Below are positions 52,592 through 63,945 of a stretch of DNA of 64,000 nucleotides, one piece after another (position 1 is the stretch's first letter; each line of letters opens with the position of its first letter). This DNA comes from Lucinisca nassula. Lineage: Eukaryota; Mollusca; Bivalvia; Lucinida; Lucinidae. The stretch is taken from positions 116,275,527 through 116,339,526 of the forward strand of contig OY757017.1 of NCBI GenBank assembly GCA_963580285.1. Direction: 5' to 3'. A program made the translations under genes and the position numbers. The notes beneath the pieces are model-generated. The model saw only the letters and a program-made list of their open reading frames with translations. It was not told the DNA's origin and ran no database searches.

Positions 52592-52930
52592 ATGAACAAT
52601 ATGGCCACCGTGCCAATATACTTGTGTACACAGATCCGTTCAAACTTCGATGGGTTTCATTTCATCTTGACTTGAACATCATTCAATATATCCCAACATC
52701 CTGCCAGTCAATGGCCGGATAGAAATAAGTTCAAAACACAAGATGATTTTTTAATACGAGTTCGGTCGCGTGAACAATATGGCCACCGTTCCCATATATC
52801 TGTGGACACAAATCCGTTCAAACTTCGATGGGCTTCATTTCATCTTGACTTGAAACATCATTCAATATATCCCAACATCCTGTCAGTCAACTGCCGGACT
52901 GAAAGTCCAAAACATAAGGTGGTGTACATA
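52592..52930. repeat. ~178-bp tandem duplication
   Basis: TGAACAATATGGCCACCGT starts both copies (52593 and 52771); both contain CAAACTTCGATGGG.TTCATTTC and CCCAACATCCTG.CAGTCAA. Confidence 0.85.
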
Positions 52931-53104
52931 TGCACATGTCATTGCTGACTCCTACAATGTCCAATCAAAATACGTCTCAAATGTCAACCAGAAAGTGTTT
53001 GTCAAAATGAGAACAATCAATTGCTTGATCTAATTTTAGAAATATTTGTCAAACTAACTTGATGCAAAGAGATTCATTAGAAGGTACTTCATACGAACTT
53101 GAAC

Positions 53105-53300
53105 AGTTTGTGTCCACAGGCGTATAAGGTAAAAACCCTTCCAAAATCTTCTCCGGAACCAATAGGCCCATTATCAGGTCAAATGTCCAAGAGTCTGCCA
53201 TGGTAAAAAAAACCCTTTAAAATCTTCTCAGAAATATAATGGCTCCATAAACTCTCAGCACTCAGGTGAGCGGCCCAGAACCACTGGTCCCCTGTTTTTT
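53105..53300. repeat. Remnant of a kinetic-style array end
   Basis: Two partial units (GGTAAAAACCCTTCCAAAATC, then GGTAAAAAAAACCCTTTAAAATC) and a terminal GGTGAGCGGCCCAGAACCAC segment like the end of the array at 5757-5789. Confidence 0.55.
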
Positions 53301-54132
53301 GTTGTTTTTTTTGTATACCTGACACGGCTCAACAGTTTCCATCAGAGTTTAAAGGTTAGTGATCTGGGGCTTAGGTGAGTTATTTTAAACAGTTTTAGAT
53401 GTACAGGACTTCACACTTGTAAATAGCTACTGTTCAAGTATACTCCAGATAGTGGTAGTTGTAGACATAGAAAGTTACAGCTGGATTCCAAAACATTGCA
53501 GCACATTTTAGTCAAGTAGTGCAAGCGGACAAGAAACCAAAAATGGGGAAAAAGAACTATATGTCAACTCACTGTCTGAAATATATTTCAGTGTCTCCTC
53601 GGTCATGGAAAAAAATAATTGTTAGTTATGGTCATGGGAAAACAGTTGTTATCGCACTGACTTCAGCTGTTAAATATTACATGCCCTCCATCTCGACGAA
53701 AATTTTCCGCGCGTTTCTGTTTGCCCACGCTCTAAAGCGTCTCCAAAGTATGCTGCAAATGGTGAATACCGTTTGCAGCCAGTGGTTCCCGTGGTAAGCG
53801 AACAGACCCAGTGATGCCCTCTGAACAACTTTGCTAGTCGAATGGTGCTATTGGCACTCAAGATAAAACATTTGGTTATTTGACACATACTACTTTAAGT
53901 TGCATCACTTGTAAAAGACAAGGCAATGTGCAAATAATTTTCGTCATAACTAAGTATTCGGCAGTTGACTTGAGGTTTCCAACTTTTGCATATCAATTAT
54001 ATACAGACATTTTGGTTTAAATATCCATCAGCTTCCTTGTGTAGTTTGCTATGCTCGTTTATAGGTAACACCTATTTTTTTCATATTAATGTTAGATTAG
54101 TTTGGTGTGATGGCAATCACATGACCCAGTTT
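53301..54132. other. No supported gene
   Basis: A 92-codon plus frame (53519-53797) and a 72-codon minus frame (53670-53888) overlap, and neither has a motif or splice signal I can defend. Confidence 0.4.
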
Positions 54133-54137
54133 CATGT

Positions 54138-54372
54138 GGGCCCCGCCAAGCGATTTTGGTACTTATCGCCTATGCGAGCAGCGAAGGTTCAGGCGAGCCT
54201 GCGCATCCGCGCAGTCTCGCCAGAACCTTTGCTGCTCGCTCATACAAGCAGTGAATCAAGAGGAACCTTCAGACAGAAAGCCATATCCCTGGCCCCTCTG
54301 AATGGCTGGGCATGCGCAGTTAAAATTTGTCATGACGGAATGCTCGAAGACCCAAATTCGCTTGGCGGGGCT
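54138..54372. mobile_element. Family H TIR MITE with CATGT duplication
   Basis: 235 bp. Ends GGGCCCCGCCAAGCGATTTT and AAATTCGCTTGGCGGGGCT are inverted copies; CATGT flanks both sides (54133-54137 and 54373-54377). Inside is a hairpin GCGAGCAGCGAAGGTTCAGG...CTGCTCGC around CCTGCGCATCCGCGCAG. A second copy in opposite orientation lies at 61462-61696. Confidence 0.9.
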
Positions 54373-54494
54373 CATGTTATTTCAGCCCCATCACGAGAAA
54401 ACGAGTCTCCGGGGTTTGTGACCATGTAGGTCAAACTAGCGACAAACGTGTATGAGCTCGTCATTTTATATACAGAAACCCCATGCATCATGAA

Positions 54495-54825
54495 AAGAAG
54501 TCTATAAAATGAACACCCCTCTAAACCCGACTTTACATAGAGAAAACTAAGGTTTACAGGGGTTGACATTACTTATTGTATTTCTGCTCCAAGACATTGG
54601 TTGTGTGTACTCGTTGGAACCGCCCCGATGAAGCGGTCCCAAGGAGCACAGGTTGTGAGTACTCGTTAGAACTGCCTCGACGAGGCGAATCTAACGAGCA
54701 CAAACCGCCTATGTTTGGAGTAAAAAAATGAAAAATATCACACATTTTTTTGCATTGGAAAAGTGGCCCTTTCAGAGAAATGAAAGAATGTACTATGTCG
54801 CACAGGTGTGTTACAGTAATGGGCA
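54495..54825. mobile_element. Family C MITE, subfamily 2
   Basis: GTCTATAAAATGAACACCCC start, GGTTTACAGGGGTTGAC, two partial hairpins (54590-54650 and 54655-54710) and terminus GTCGCACAGGTGTGTTACAG. The hairpin has been partly duplicated. Confidence 0.75.
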
Positions 54826-55245
54826 TGAATATCCAAGCGGCGAACACACAAGTGCCGATCAGACAGCGTAGGAAAATTCAGACTCTTTGTTAGAAGCTGG
54901 ATTTCTCATGGCGCAGCTCATTTTACAAGCTTGGTATTTTCATCCTCCATGACACAGAGGTGTTTTATGTCTATTTTATGAAAATGTGGCCGTTTTTTGA
55001 AAACACGTCTGTCCTTCCTATTGTCTAACTTTTGTAACGAAACGCCACAATCAATATCACTTGAACGATTCCTTGAAATGAACACCCTGCGAGCCCAAAG
55101 TTTATAATGAGAAATTCTTCTCTTGCCCTCTTGCGGCTTTTTATTTTGACTGGCGTTTCTATAGCGCCCAAAATAAAATGATCGCCAAATATAAGTGTTC
55201 ACAGGGTAGCGAGAAACGGAGCGCAGTTACTGGGTTGATGAATAT
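54826..55245. other. No supported gene
   Basis: A 94-codon minus frame (54918-55202) is present without a recognisable motif. CCTTGAAATGAACACCCTGC (about 55070) hints at another eroded family C end. Confidence 0.4.
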
Positions 55246-55252
55246 TCAAGAC

Positions 55253-55661
<409 letters not shown>

Positions 55662-55994
55662 TCAAGACGAGGGTGAACACGCCTTCTTATTTGTATACGT
55701 ATTTGCCGGAACCAAAAGAAAAGACCGGAATCTAAATCCCGCATCAAAGGCTGCAGGGGACGGTAATATTTTTGATCATGTTTTTGAAATCAAGCACTAA
55801 AGATGCGCTTTGCTCCTCGACATAAGCCTTCAATAGGCGAAATAGTAGGCTAGAAAATTCTATTCTTGCACACCTGACAAGGAAATCCGTTATTTTACCC
55901 TGGGTTAGAAATTTATGTTCTGACCCTGGTGTTCTGACCCCAAATCGAATATAATCGCGTGCTTGATAACTGCACTGGTTGATTACGACCTCGT

Positions 55995-56067
55995 ATGCGC
56001 CGTCGTTAGGTTGACGTCACAGCACGTTACGTGATGTCACCAAACATTCCTGCAGTGCCATCACAAT
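55995..56067 (+). promoter_or_regulatory. CRE-containing promoter candidate
   Basis: TTGACGTCACAG (about 56012), then ACGTGATGTCACC, 45-55 bp before ATGGCGGACGCC (56068), which resembles the YY1-type start-site motif. Locally CpG-rich. Confidence 0.35.
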
Positions 56068-56123
56068 ATGGCGGACGCCGGTAACCGAAGTGACTGCAGC
56101 ATTAAAAACCGCGCTAAGAAATG
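56068..56123 (+). CDS. Possible first exon disrupted by a TIR element
   Basis: An ATG (56068-56070) opens a frame beginning MADAGNRSDCSIKNRAKK. A 451-bp TIR element interrupts it at 56124. A possible donor is GCCG|GTAACC (56080). Too short to identify; low confidence. Confidence 0.25.
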
Positions 56124-56574
56124 CAGGGGGAACAACCTACGTCATAGCAGAGATGTCGTACCCATTTCAGAAGCGGCCATATTGGTGTAAATACGGAAAT
56201 AAAATGCTTCAAACTAGATATGTACATTACGAGTCTTCAAAAAACATACTTCAGCTGGTAACGAACAATATTTGCATCCCATCAGTGAGATATTTCCACC
56301 TTGAAACATTGAAAAGACTTCGATAGCTTCGCCACAAGATTTGAATCGGCGCTGTAAACAATGGTAGTTCCGACATCATTGCCAAATCAGCTTGTGTCGA
56401 ATTATTTAAAGAAAAGGTCACATTTCTGAGACAGATTTCAGTACGTTTGATTCTTTTATGACCTAATGCACCGACTGCGCCTACTTGTTGTGGTAAATGC
56501 CTCTTGTGTAGCCAAAGCCGGCAAACCTACGAATAGTTATGGCGTCACTGCTATGACGTAGGTAGTTCCCCCTG
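56124..56574. mobile_element. TIR element with AAATG duplication
   Basis: 451 bp with inverted ends CAGGGGGAACAACCTACGTC and the complement of CAGGGGGAACTACCTACGTC. Flanked by AAATG at 56119-56123 and 56575-56579. No transposase; the superfamily is not clear from a 5-bp duplication and CAGGG ends. Confidence 0.88.
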
Positions 56575-56593
56575 AAATGGTATGCAAGAAAAA

Positions 56594-56735
56594 TAATCCT
56601 ATATGGGTGTGAGGGGCGGATAGAAAAATCCGTCCCTCGGGATCACTGCCCGGCATCACTCGGCAAGTTTCGTGATGCCGGACAGTGACCCTTGGGACGC
56701 ATTTTTCCATCCAACCCTCACACCCATATAAGATT
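56594..56735. repeat. Long hairpin, ~65-bp arms
   Basis: AATCCTATATGGGTGTGAGG... pairs with ...CCCTCACACCCATATAAGATT; the inner arms CGGCATCACT/CGTGATGCCG close over about 12 nt. A few mismatches only. A hairpin MITE that would give a microRNA-like precursor if transcribed. Confidence 0.9.
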
Positions 56736-57410
56736 CTTATATACTCCCATGTGAAGCTATGCATGCTATAGGTCTAAGCATATTTCTGGCCTCAAGTACA
56801 GATGCGCTGTATTATGTATCTTTAGCGGTTTAACGCTAAAATTGCTATTGCCAGTTAACTGTCAATAGCCACTTCGAAATAAAATATGTGTTGACAACGA
56901 GAAAACGTACAGTATATGTAAGACTCGGATCAATGTGTTCATCCAGTCAGTCTGGACAGAGACGTCGCTAGTTGCTCTTTGAAGAGATTGTAAATAAAGC
57001 ATAACAACGGCAAAGGCTCTGGTAAGATTGCGCAGCTGGGCAGACTGATCTGGATGCTCCCTGGTTATACTTTTCTAACTGTAGGATTAATCCATCGCTG
57101 GCTCAAAAAAATGAAATTTGCTAGATTTGATTAGGGGAAACCTTTTTCCTGCAATACAGAGTGGGTGCTAGATATGGAATCAAATCTTTGCCTGAAAGTA
57201 GTTCACATAGACAAACGTTCGCAGGGTACATCGAAATTGCCTTTGCGACCATTTCTATGATTTCTTTAAAAGTGATACAACTACCATTTTGGCTTATCAT
57301 TCCTGTGGAGCTTTCTACCTCTTCGCAATCGATAACGTACGTAGTTAAGATTATGCTTAAGCCTTTTTTGTACCAAATCGAATCAACCATCTTATAGATA
57401 GCACTAGTCC
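56736..57410. other. No supported gene
   Basis: Overlapping 98-codon minus (57121-57417) and 78-codon plus (57161-57397) frames. The minus frame looks protein-like (FKEIIEMVAKAISMYP), but I see no motif or splice support. Confidence 0.35.
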
Positions 57411-57600
57411 ATCTCAAAATTTAGGGATGTCAGGTTGTGCTTTCTTCAAAATTTATTTGAAATTGGCTGAACGTTTTTGCAAACAGTGTAGTCCCTGATC
57501 AGACGCCGCGTTCTGTGGCGTCTGATCTGGGCCTGCACTGTTTGCCAGGGTACGCAATTTGGGGGTCCTGGTACAAAATGGGTTAATATTATGCTTAAGA
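57411..57600. mobile_element. Family F hairpin MITE
   Basis: Best copy: hairpin 57479-57546, GCAAACAGTGTAGTCCCTGA against GGGCCTGCACTGTTTGCC, with CAGACGCCGCG/TGGCGTCTG in the stem. Outer sequences GATGTCAGGTTG and GGGTCCTGGTACAAAATGGG. Confidence 0.85.
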
Positions 57601-58069
57601 AAAATTGATGTACCCACAGGAAAAGCAACAGTTACTTCTTTTCAAATTATCCTCTCCCCTCCGCCCCTCTTGAAAAGAGGTTTGTCTGTCTGTGTAGGTA
57701 CGATCGCTTGTGGAGGGTTCAAATCGTAGAAAAAAGGCAAAGGAAAATATAGTCTTTGCCTACCTTAAAAATTTCAGAAAATATGTATGTGGCGGATATA
57801 TCTTCTTGACTTCTTTCTTAACCCTTTCAACCCATTAGATCAGTCGACATACATTCAGAAATTCAGAGGTGAAAGGGTAAAGTGGCACGGATGCAGTGAA
57901 TTAGTGTATTACTGATGCAAAACATAAGCTTGAGGATTCTCCCATTTCTATTCTGTAATGTGCACCTCCCTTCCAAAGACAATTTACTTCACTCGCCAAG
58001 AGCTGTATGCTGATGGTAATAATAATATTTCAGTCAAACTTTGGTTGCTCTCATCACGTTAACCCCCCA

Positions 58070-58345
58070 TCTCCCGTAAACACAAGTGTGTTTAGTGAAA
58101 ACAGGGGTTTACGGGGTATTCGTTACTTTTCTTGGTACTGCTCAAAGACGTATGTTTAGGGTATTCATTAGAACCGGTTCTAACAAATAGGCGGTTCTAA
58201 CGAGCACCTATTACCTATGTTTCAAATGTACATAAGAAGAAAAATGATCACAAATTTTCACCAGGAAAATAACTTATTTTTTTTATTTATGGAAGAATGC
58301 ACTATATCACACATTTTTTTTTATCGTAATGAAACATAGATAGCT
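58070..58345. mobile_element. Family C MITE, subfamily 2
   Basis: CCCCCCATCTCCCGTAAACAC, AACAGGGGTTTACGGGGTATTC, a broken hairpin (58160-58215) and a ...TTTATCGTAATGAAAC terminus. Confidence 0.7.
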
Positions 58346-58675
58346 CGTTTACCACGACTGTTTCTGTGTCCCAAGGAAAGATATTCCCATTACTTCTGGT
58401 AACACTATATTTGGGATCGTCTTAGTTTATCTTGAACATGTATTTTATTTGTATCCATAAGGATCGTCTCGATCAGGCGATTCTAATAAGTAAAAAGAAA
58501 AACCTTTGTTTCAAAGTAAATCGAAAAGGTATTCAAGAGCGCTTTTAAGCCGGGGAATGGAAACACCTGGCAGATTTTTCCGACATGTTATTGCAAAGGG
58601 AGACAACTCTCGGGACTTCCAGTTTGCTTTAATATAAGCGCCGGCGCACTGACAAAAGCGTCCATTCTTAAAGTT

Positions 58676-58704
58676 AAGAATTTGCTCCTCAGGAGCAAAT
58701 TCTT
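58676..58704. repeat. Perfect 29-nt palindrome
   Basis: AAGAATTTGCTCCT and its exact inverse around one C. Confidence 0.9.
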
Positions 58705-59035
58705 TCCCTTAGGAGTTGACCCCTATTGACTCGAGGGCCAAAAATACTTTTGCAGGAGTTGCCTCCCCTGAAGGTGTTCCCATTCCCATGTTTGATTAAC
58801 ACTCAGTGGCTTTAACCATCCCTGCCTCGAACATACTTTCATGGTCTCAAAGGTGTTTGTGCCACTGAACTTCGACTATATATCTGGTTAGAAAATTCAT
58901 TCTCTCAGTTTCACGGCTAGACGAAGCCCACTAAAATGACGGCATACATTATGATCCCTTGTCTTCTGGCAGATGGTTAAATAATGGCGTGCTGCCGTAT
59001 CAAAAGGACCGACGTCTTTACTGCAGCAATGATGA

Positions 59036-59080
59036 TGATGACAATAATAATAATAATAACAATAATAATAATAATAACAT
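59036..59080. repeat. AAT microsatellite
   Basis: GAT and AAT trinucleotide repeats with AAC interruptions. Confidence 0.9.
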
Positions 59081-59268
59081 GGCGTCGTTGATAAGCAGTG
59101 GATAATGTCGTGTAATAAAAATCGTATGACCACACGTGTAATAACACTTTGACGGGATTAAGTAACGTCATGAAGACGTCCATATCATGTCAACAATGCA
59201 TTGTTTGTGGAAAAATGTCAAATTCAAAGGCGATAAAATCCAATTCAAAGTGGTCATATGATAAACAA

Positions 59269-59363
59269 AATCTTACACGAGTGGTCATTTCATATGAAAT
59301 TTATGAAACTCGCCAAATACTCGTTTCATAAATATCATATGAAATGACCACTCGGGTAAGATT
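59269..59363. repeat. Hairpin, ~44-bp arms
   Basis: AATCTTACACGAGTGGTCAT... pairs with ...ATGACCACTCGGGTAAGATT around CCAAATA; few mismatches. Probably a small foldback MITE. Confidence 0.88.
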
Positions 59364-59483
59364 CTCTATTAATGATAATAGTAATAATACTAACAATATT
59401 ACTATAGTTATGATACAATGAAACATTTATGACTCGAACGACGATGGCTAATTCGAACGCGATATGGAGTTCCTACTAAGCAT

Positions 59484-59655
59484 CACAAAACACGCCTATA
59501 TAATTTTTACCCCCTTCAACCCCACTTTTATAAAGTAAAACTGGGGTTTACAGGGGTAAACAGTATTTTTCTTATATATGCTTAAAAGCATAGATTGTGG
59601 GTACTCGACAGAACCGCCTCAGTGAGGCAATTCAAATGCATACACACAACGTTCT
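59484..59655. mobile_element. Family C MITE, left part
   Basis: CATCACAAAACACGCCTAT end, GTAAAACTGGGGTTTACAGG, and half a hairpin (GATTGTGGGTACTCG, 59595). The right half is lost. Confidence 0.75.
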
Positions 59656-59727
59656 TTCACTTCATAGAAGCTGAAATTTGAAACGACAACTCCCTTCCTT
59701 ATTATTATTATTATTATCTCTATTATA

Positions 59728-59791
59728 TCTTATAACTTGGTGAAAACTTTACCCTCAGTTCTTATAACTTGGTGCAAAATTTACCCTCAGT
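59728..59791. repeat. 32-bp tandem duplication
   Basis: CTTATAACTTGGTG[A/C]AAA and TTTACCCTCAGTT appear twice in a row. Confidence 0.85.
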
Positions 59792-59939
59792 TTTCCTGAT
59801 CTCAAACAAATTTCATGGTTCCAGGAATACTCGGGTCATCAATGTTTGACTGTAATAATAATGTTTCAGAGGATATTGTATCAGACCCCACAAGACAGCT
59901 TTAATAAACGAATGGGTAAACAAAATGCCAGCCAATAAA

Positions 59940-60180
59940 AAGCGACCTTTGCTTGAAATGTAAATGCTTTAATTTTTTCAAACAAGATGTCCTCCCAAAC
60001 AGACAGTCGGATTGAGGCATCGGGGCGACAAGGAAATTCAGATTTGCTAAAATGGTTTCTTTCCGATTTCCAAGAGGCGGCAAACGACATCGCCCAATCT
60101 ATAGGTCGAATTGGGCTGATACGAAATGGGAGCATTGGCGTGCAATGTGAAATTTTTTCCACTCCGTTATCCAAGATGCT
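59940..60180. repeat. Degenerate ~110-bp array, left part
   Basis: Units with CAAACAAGATGTCCTCCC, GTCGGATTGAGGC, GGGGCGACAAGGAAATTCAG and TTATCCAAGATG. Continues at 60734 after nested retroposons. Confidence 0.7.
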
Positions 60181-60733
60181 TTGTTTTTGTTTGATTTGAG
60201 GTTTAACGTCCCCGTCAACACTATAAAGGTCATTTTGGAGACGTTGCTTCCAATTTTGTGGGACTTTTACCCGACATTGAGATGAAATGACTTCTCAAGC
60301 CATGTCGCCAAATGAAACCAATAAGGTTTATTAGCACGGATGGTCCGCCTCGCACCGCGGTTCCTGGACAGACCGTTCCAAGGCGGTTCTTCTGTCGCGA
60401 TTTATTTTTGTTATGGTTTGTCTTTAGATGTTTGTGTCGCTTGTGTTTTTTTATTTTGGGTAGCCTATTGGCCATTTTGTGGGTAAGTAACTGCCCTTTT
60501 GGCTTTCCGCTGTTTGTGTTTCCATTAGGTCTGTTGTTGCATGTTTGTGTTTCTTTCCCTTTGCTGTCTCTGATGGGAGCTATGGGTTGATTTATCGATT
60601 TCTGATCATTGCCTTTACTTCTACTTAGATCCTCTTAGCGGTTTAGCAGTACTATCGCGCATGCCGGATTCAGCTGTGCGTGGAAGCATCATGCAACCCA
60701 TATATTTCTTCAAGCCTCTTTGGGCGGGGACCG
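60181..60733 (-). repeat. Family A retroposon interrupted by retroelement tail
   Basis: The minus-strand copy breaks after GGTTCCTGGACAG (60370) and resumes at AGATCCTCTTAGCGG (60627). The 256-bp insert is the 3' tail of the reverse-transcriptase family. Confidence 0.9.
60371..60626 (+). mobile_element. Retroelement 3' tail nested in family A
   Basis: From GACCGTTCCAAGGCGG to CTTCTACTT, collinear with 3773-4030. Heavily 5'-truncated, no coding sequence. GGCTT of the target seems lost at the junction; no target duplication. Confidence 0.9.
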
Positions 60734-61461
60734 TATCAAATATGCCGTCTTGAAATTATACAAACGACTACTCCACCCGAACCAAAGATCTGATTAAGCT
60801 GAAACCTAATGGGACAGGTCGTGGTATCCAAGATTACAGCCATGGTTGCCGTCATGAAATTCTTAAAACGACATCTCCTCCTGAACAAAAGTCGGATAAA
60901 GTAAAAACCTCACTGGAGGCACTGAAGTTTAATGGAGATTGAGATTCACTCAAAATCATAAAGTTCCGATTTCCATGATGGCCGCCATGATCCTTGCTGC
61001 CTGCCTGCATAAGTTTGTTTTACCTTTCTGGGAATCAGACTGTACGAGGCAGTGCAAAGCTTATATTTTTTTTTAGCTCGACGCCAGCTTATGCCGTGGA
61101 TTGTTATGTCAGCTTATGCTGTGGATTGTTGTCCGTCGTCCGTCCGTCGATAACTATTATGTACATCTCCTCCAAAACCGTAATAACTGTTGCGCTGATA
61201 CTTTGTTTGAGGCACTAGAACAACCTGAAAAATTCACAATTGCTAAAATCGTTCTATTCTCATATCCAAAATGGCGACTGTGTTGTACATCTTGAAATTT
61301 GTCAAACGATATCTTGTCGAAAGCAAAAGGTCGGCTTTAGCTGAAACTTGATGTGAGGCATAGGAGCGATACGGAGATTCAGAACTGCAATATCCAAGAT
61401 AGCCATCATTGCCGACCTGAAATTGCAAGGCATTGGTGGGAGGCATTGGGCGACTTTATTG

Positions 61462-61696
61462 AGCCCCGCCAAGCGAATTTGTGTCTTCGAGCATTCCGTC
61501 ATGACAAATTTTAACTGCGCATGCCCAGCCACTCAGAGGGGCCAGTGATATGGCTTTCTGTCTGAAGGTTCCTCTTGATTCACTGCTTGTATGAGCGAGC
61601 AGCGAAGGTTCTGGCGAGACTACGCGGATGCGCAGGCTCGCCTGAACCTTCGCTGCTCGCATAGGCGATAAGTACCAAAATCGCTTGACGGGGCCC
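61462..61696. mobile_element. Family H TIR MITE, reverse copy
   Basis: 235 bp, reverse orientation of 54138-54372: AGCCCCGCCAAGCGAATTTG ... CAAAATCGCTTGACGGGGCCC. No clear target duplication. Confidence 0.88.
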
Positions 61697-61980
61697 ATAT
61701 GATATCTCATCCCTTACCCAAACTCGGATTAAGCTAAAACGTGATGATAGGCATCATGTGCACTCATAACATTCAGATATCCAAGGTGGTTGTCATGGTA
61801 GCCCGCTTAAAATTCTTCAAACAACATCTACTCCCGAACAGAATGTCGGTTTGAACTGGTACTAAATGGGCGGCATTGGGGCGACACGGAGTTTCAGAAT
61901 CGCCTAAATTATACAAGATGGCTGCCAAGTGGGATCTTGGAAATCTTCAAACCACATCAAGTCAAACTGAGCGGAATCAT

Positions 61981-62002
61981 GGTGGGGGGGGGGGGGGGGG
62001 GG
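61981..62002. repeat. Poly-G tract
   Basis: About 19 consecutive G after GGT; possible G-quadruplex or assembly-sensitive site. Confidence 0.9.
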
Positions 62003-62440
62003 CTTTAGGGAATTTCAGACATGTTAGAACGATTCTATTCTGATATCCAAGGTGTCTTTCGCGGTAGTAATCTAGAAAATATTCAAACCATATCTGCTCC
62101 CGAAAGGCCCGTCTTATTGAATTGAAATTTGGCAGGAGGCATTTTGATGACATGGGGATTCAGGGCTGCTCAAATTGATGCATTCCGATAACGAAGATGG
62201 CAGCCACCTTGAAATACTTCAAAGTACTTGAATTGTAATTGCAGACAAACTTGTATGGTCTTTGCAGCTGAGGTGTTGTCAGTATATATCAACTTTCGCT
62301 GAGACCACAGAACGATTCGGTAGCGTGCCTTTCGCATGCTTTTTGCTTTTTTCGGGCGACCTCGTTTTCCTTCTTCCAAGGCAGCTTTGAAAGATAGTTC
62401 CGACCTGCCAAACTATACAGGGTTGTATAGTGCGAACAAT

Positions 62441-62690
62441 TTGACATGAGACTGACCTTTATGCAAGGAATAAATTAGTCAATGTTATCGCATATTACGA
62501 CGGCTTTCGTAAACTTCTCGGGAATTTTCGGAATCTCGTGAATTGCGACCCATTTACCGACCTCTATGTATTGAATAACAATATCGCAATCTTCGGGAGA
62601 CGGCGAAGATAAATACATGCATTCAGTCGGGTGTGACATTATGTTAATAGAGTTCACCAGTCTCAGGTCAATTTATTCGAAGTATATATT
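62441..62690 (-). repeat. Dispersed segment shared with 26081-26280
   Basis: See the segment at 26081. Here a 60-codon minus frame has PTECMYLSSPSPED and KWVAIHEIPKI. The upstream word TTTGACATGAGACTGACC also occurs near 8758. Confidence 0.55.
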
Positions 62691-63332
62691 TTGAGCTGAA
62701 GAGAAGTGGATTAGGTCGTAGTACCAAAGCGTTAATCCAAAATCATTAATCCATAGACAGATGGCAAATATGAATGTTCAGATCAAAAGGCGTGCTAGGA
62801 TAGTAACCATTATTTGGCAGGCAAGCTTCGCCCACCACGCCTGTCGGCCTGAACGAAGAAAAGGAGTAAATGCCGAGGAGGTATGACAAACTCGTTGTCT
62901 ATTTGGAGTGTCGTTTTCGTCTCAAAAACTAATCGTTATATAGAACACTCTCATCTGCAAAATATTTTACATGACAGTTTGGTAATTCCTCTAATACCAA
63001 TATACGTAACATTAATAAAAACGACAGATCTGGCGTCGGATCTTAAAGCAAGTGTCAGCGATCAATTTATTTAGTTTAAGGATATCAGTCATGTTGGTGC
63101 CTGCTATGTGATGAAAATATCAATCAGCATTCGAACAGTTGGAAAGTATTTTAAAAGAACCACACATATGAAGATGAACAAACAGAAATAATCAAGAAAC
63201 ATCATTATATAAATGAATATACATGTTTTGTTATTGAAGAAAAGAATAACTGACTAAATTTGAGAAGCGTTAGGGGTTCAAACAGTCAATACTGTTTGTT
63301 TATAATAATCGTAATCGTCCTTAGAGATTTGA
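62691..63332. other. No recognisable feature
   Basis: AT-rich; short frames only. Confidence 0.45.
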
Positions 63333-63416
63333 AAGTATAAATAGAAGTGAAGGCAATGATCAGGAATCGATACAGTTAACCCACTGACCCAATCAGGGAC
63401 ATCAAAGGGAAAGAAA
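63333..63416 (-). mobile_element. Retroelement 3' tail fragment, reverse
   Basis: AAATAGAAGTGAAGGCAATG, ATCAGGAATCGAT and ATCAAAGGGAAAGAAA are the inverse of the retroelement terminus seen at 3950-4033. It directly abuts a family A copy. Confidence 0.75.
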
Positions 63417-63418
63417 TT

Positions 63419-63672
63419 ATTTGTTTGATTTGAGGTTTAACGTCCCCTTCAACACTGTAAAGGTCATTTTGGAGACGTTGCTTACAATTTTGTGGGACTT
63501 TTACCCGACATTGAGATGAAATGACATCTCAAGCCCTGTCGCCCAATGAAACCAATAGGGTTTATTAGCATGGACGATCCGCCTCACACCGCGGTTCCTG
63601 GACAGGCTTAGATCCTCTAAGCGGTTTACCAGTACTAGTGTGCGGGCCGGATTCAGCTCTGCGTGGAAGCAT
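63419..63672 (-). repeat. Family A retroposon, head-truncated
   Basis: Minus-strand copy ending at GCGTGGAAGCAT; close to the consensus. Confidence 0.9.
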
Positions 63673-63756
63673 GAAACAGCACCGACATTAAGTATAACCC
63701 GTGTTTACATCACTAGGTATTCAAGAAAGTCATAGGAAGTATATTTTGGATCTAAC

Positions 63757-63945
63757 GCATTACGAAAACACGCCTATCCAATTACATTGTAAATTTTACC
63801 ACCAAAAAACGAAAATTTAATGACGAATTTTTATGATATTTAACGAGTACCCAAAATCTATATTTTAGAGCAGAAATAAGAAAAATAAGGTTTACCCCCA
63901 TAAACCCCAGTTTAACTAAATAAAATTTGGTTCAATTATTTACAC
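63757..63945. mobile_element. Family C MITE with internal deletion
   Basis: CGCATTACGAAAACACGCCTAT start; half of the hairpin is deleted (only AACGAGTACCCAAAATCTATA remains, about 63842); GGTTTACCCCCATAAACCCC near the right side. Confidence 0.75.

Larger units (their letters stand above)
60734..62225. repeat. Degenerate ~110-bp array, right part
   Basis: Diverged units carry words such as TTCAAACGACATCTCCTCC, GTCGGATTAAGCTGAAAC, GAGGCATTGGGGCGACA, GGAGATTCAGA and ATATCCAAGATGGC, visible near 60751, 60855, 61290, 61730, 61810, 61920 and 62075. The family H MITE at 61462 interrupts it. Confidence 0.7.

Noticed and set aside
57121..57417. 98-codon minus-strand frame as an exon
   Set aside because: Protein-like in places, but there are no convincing acceptor or donor sites, and an opposing frame of similar length overlaps it.
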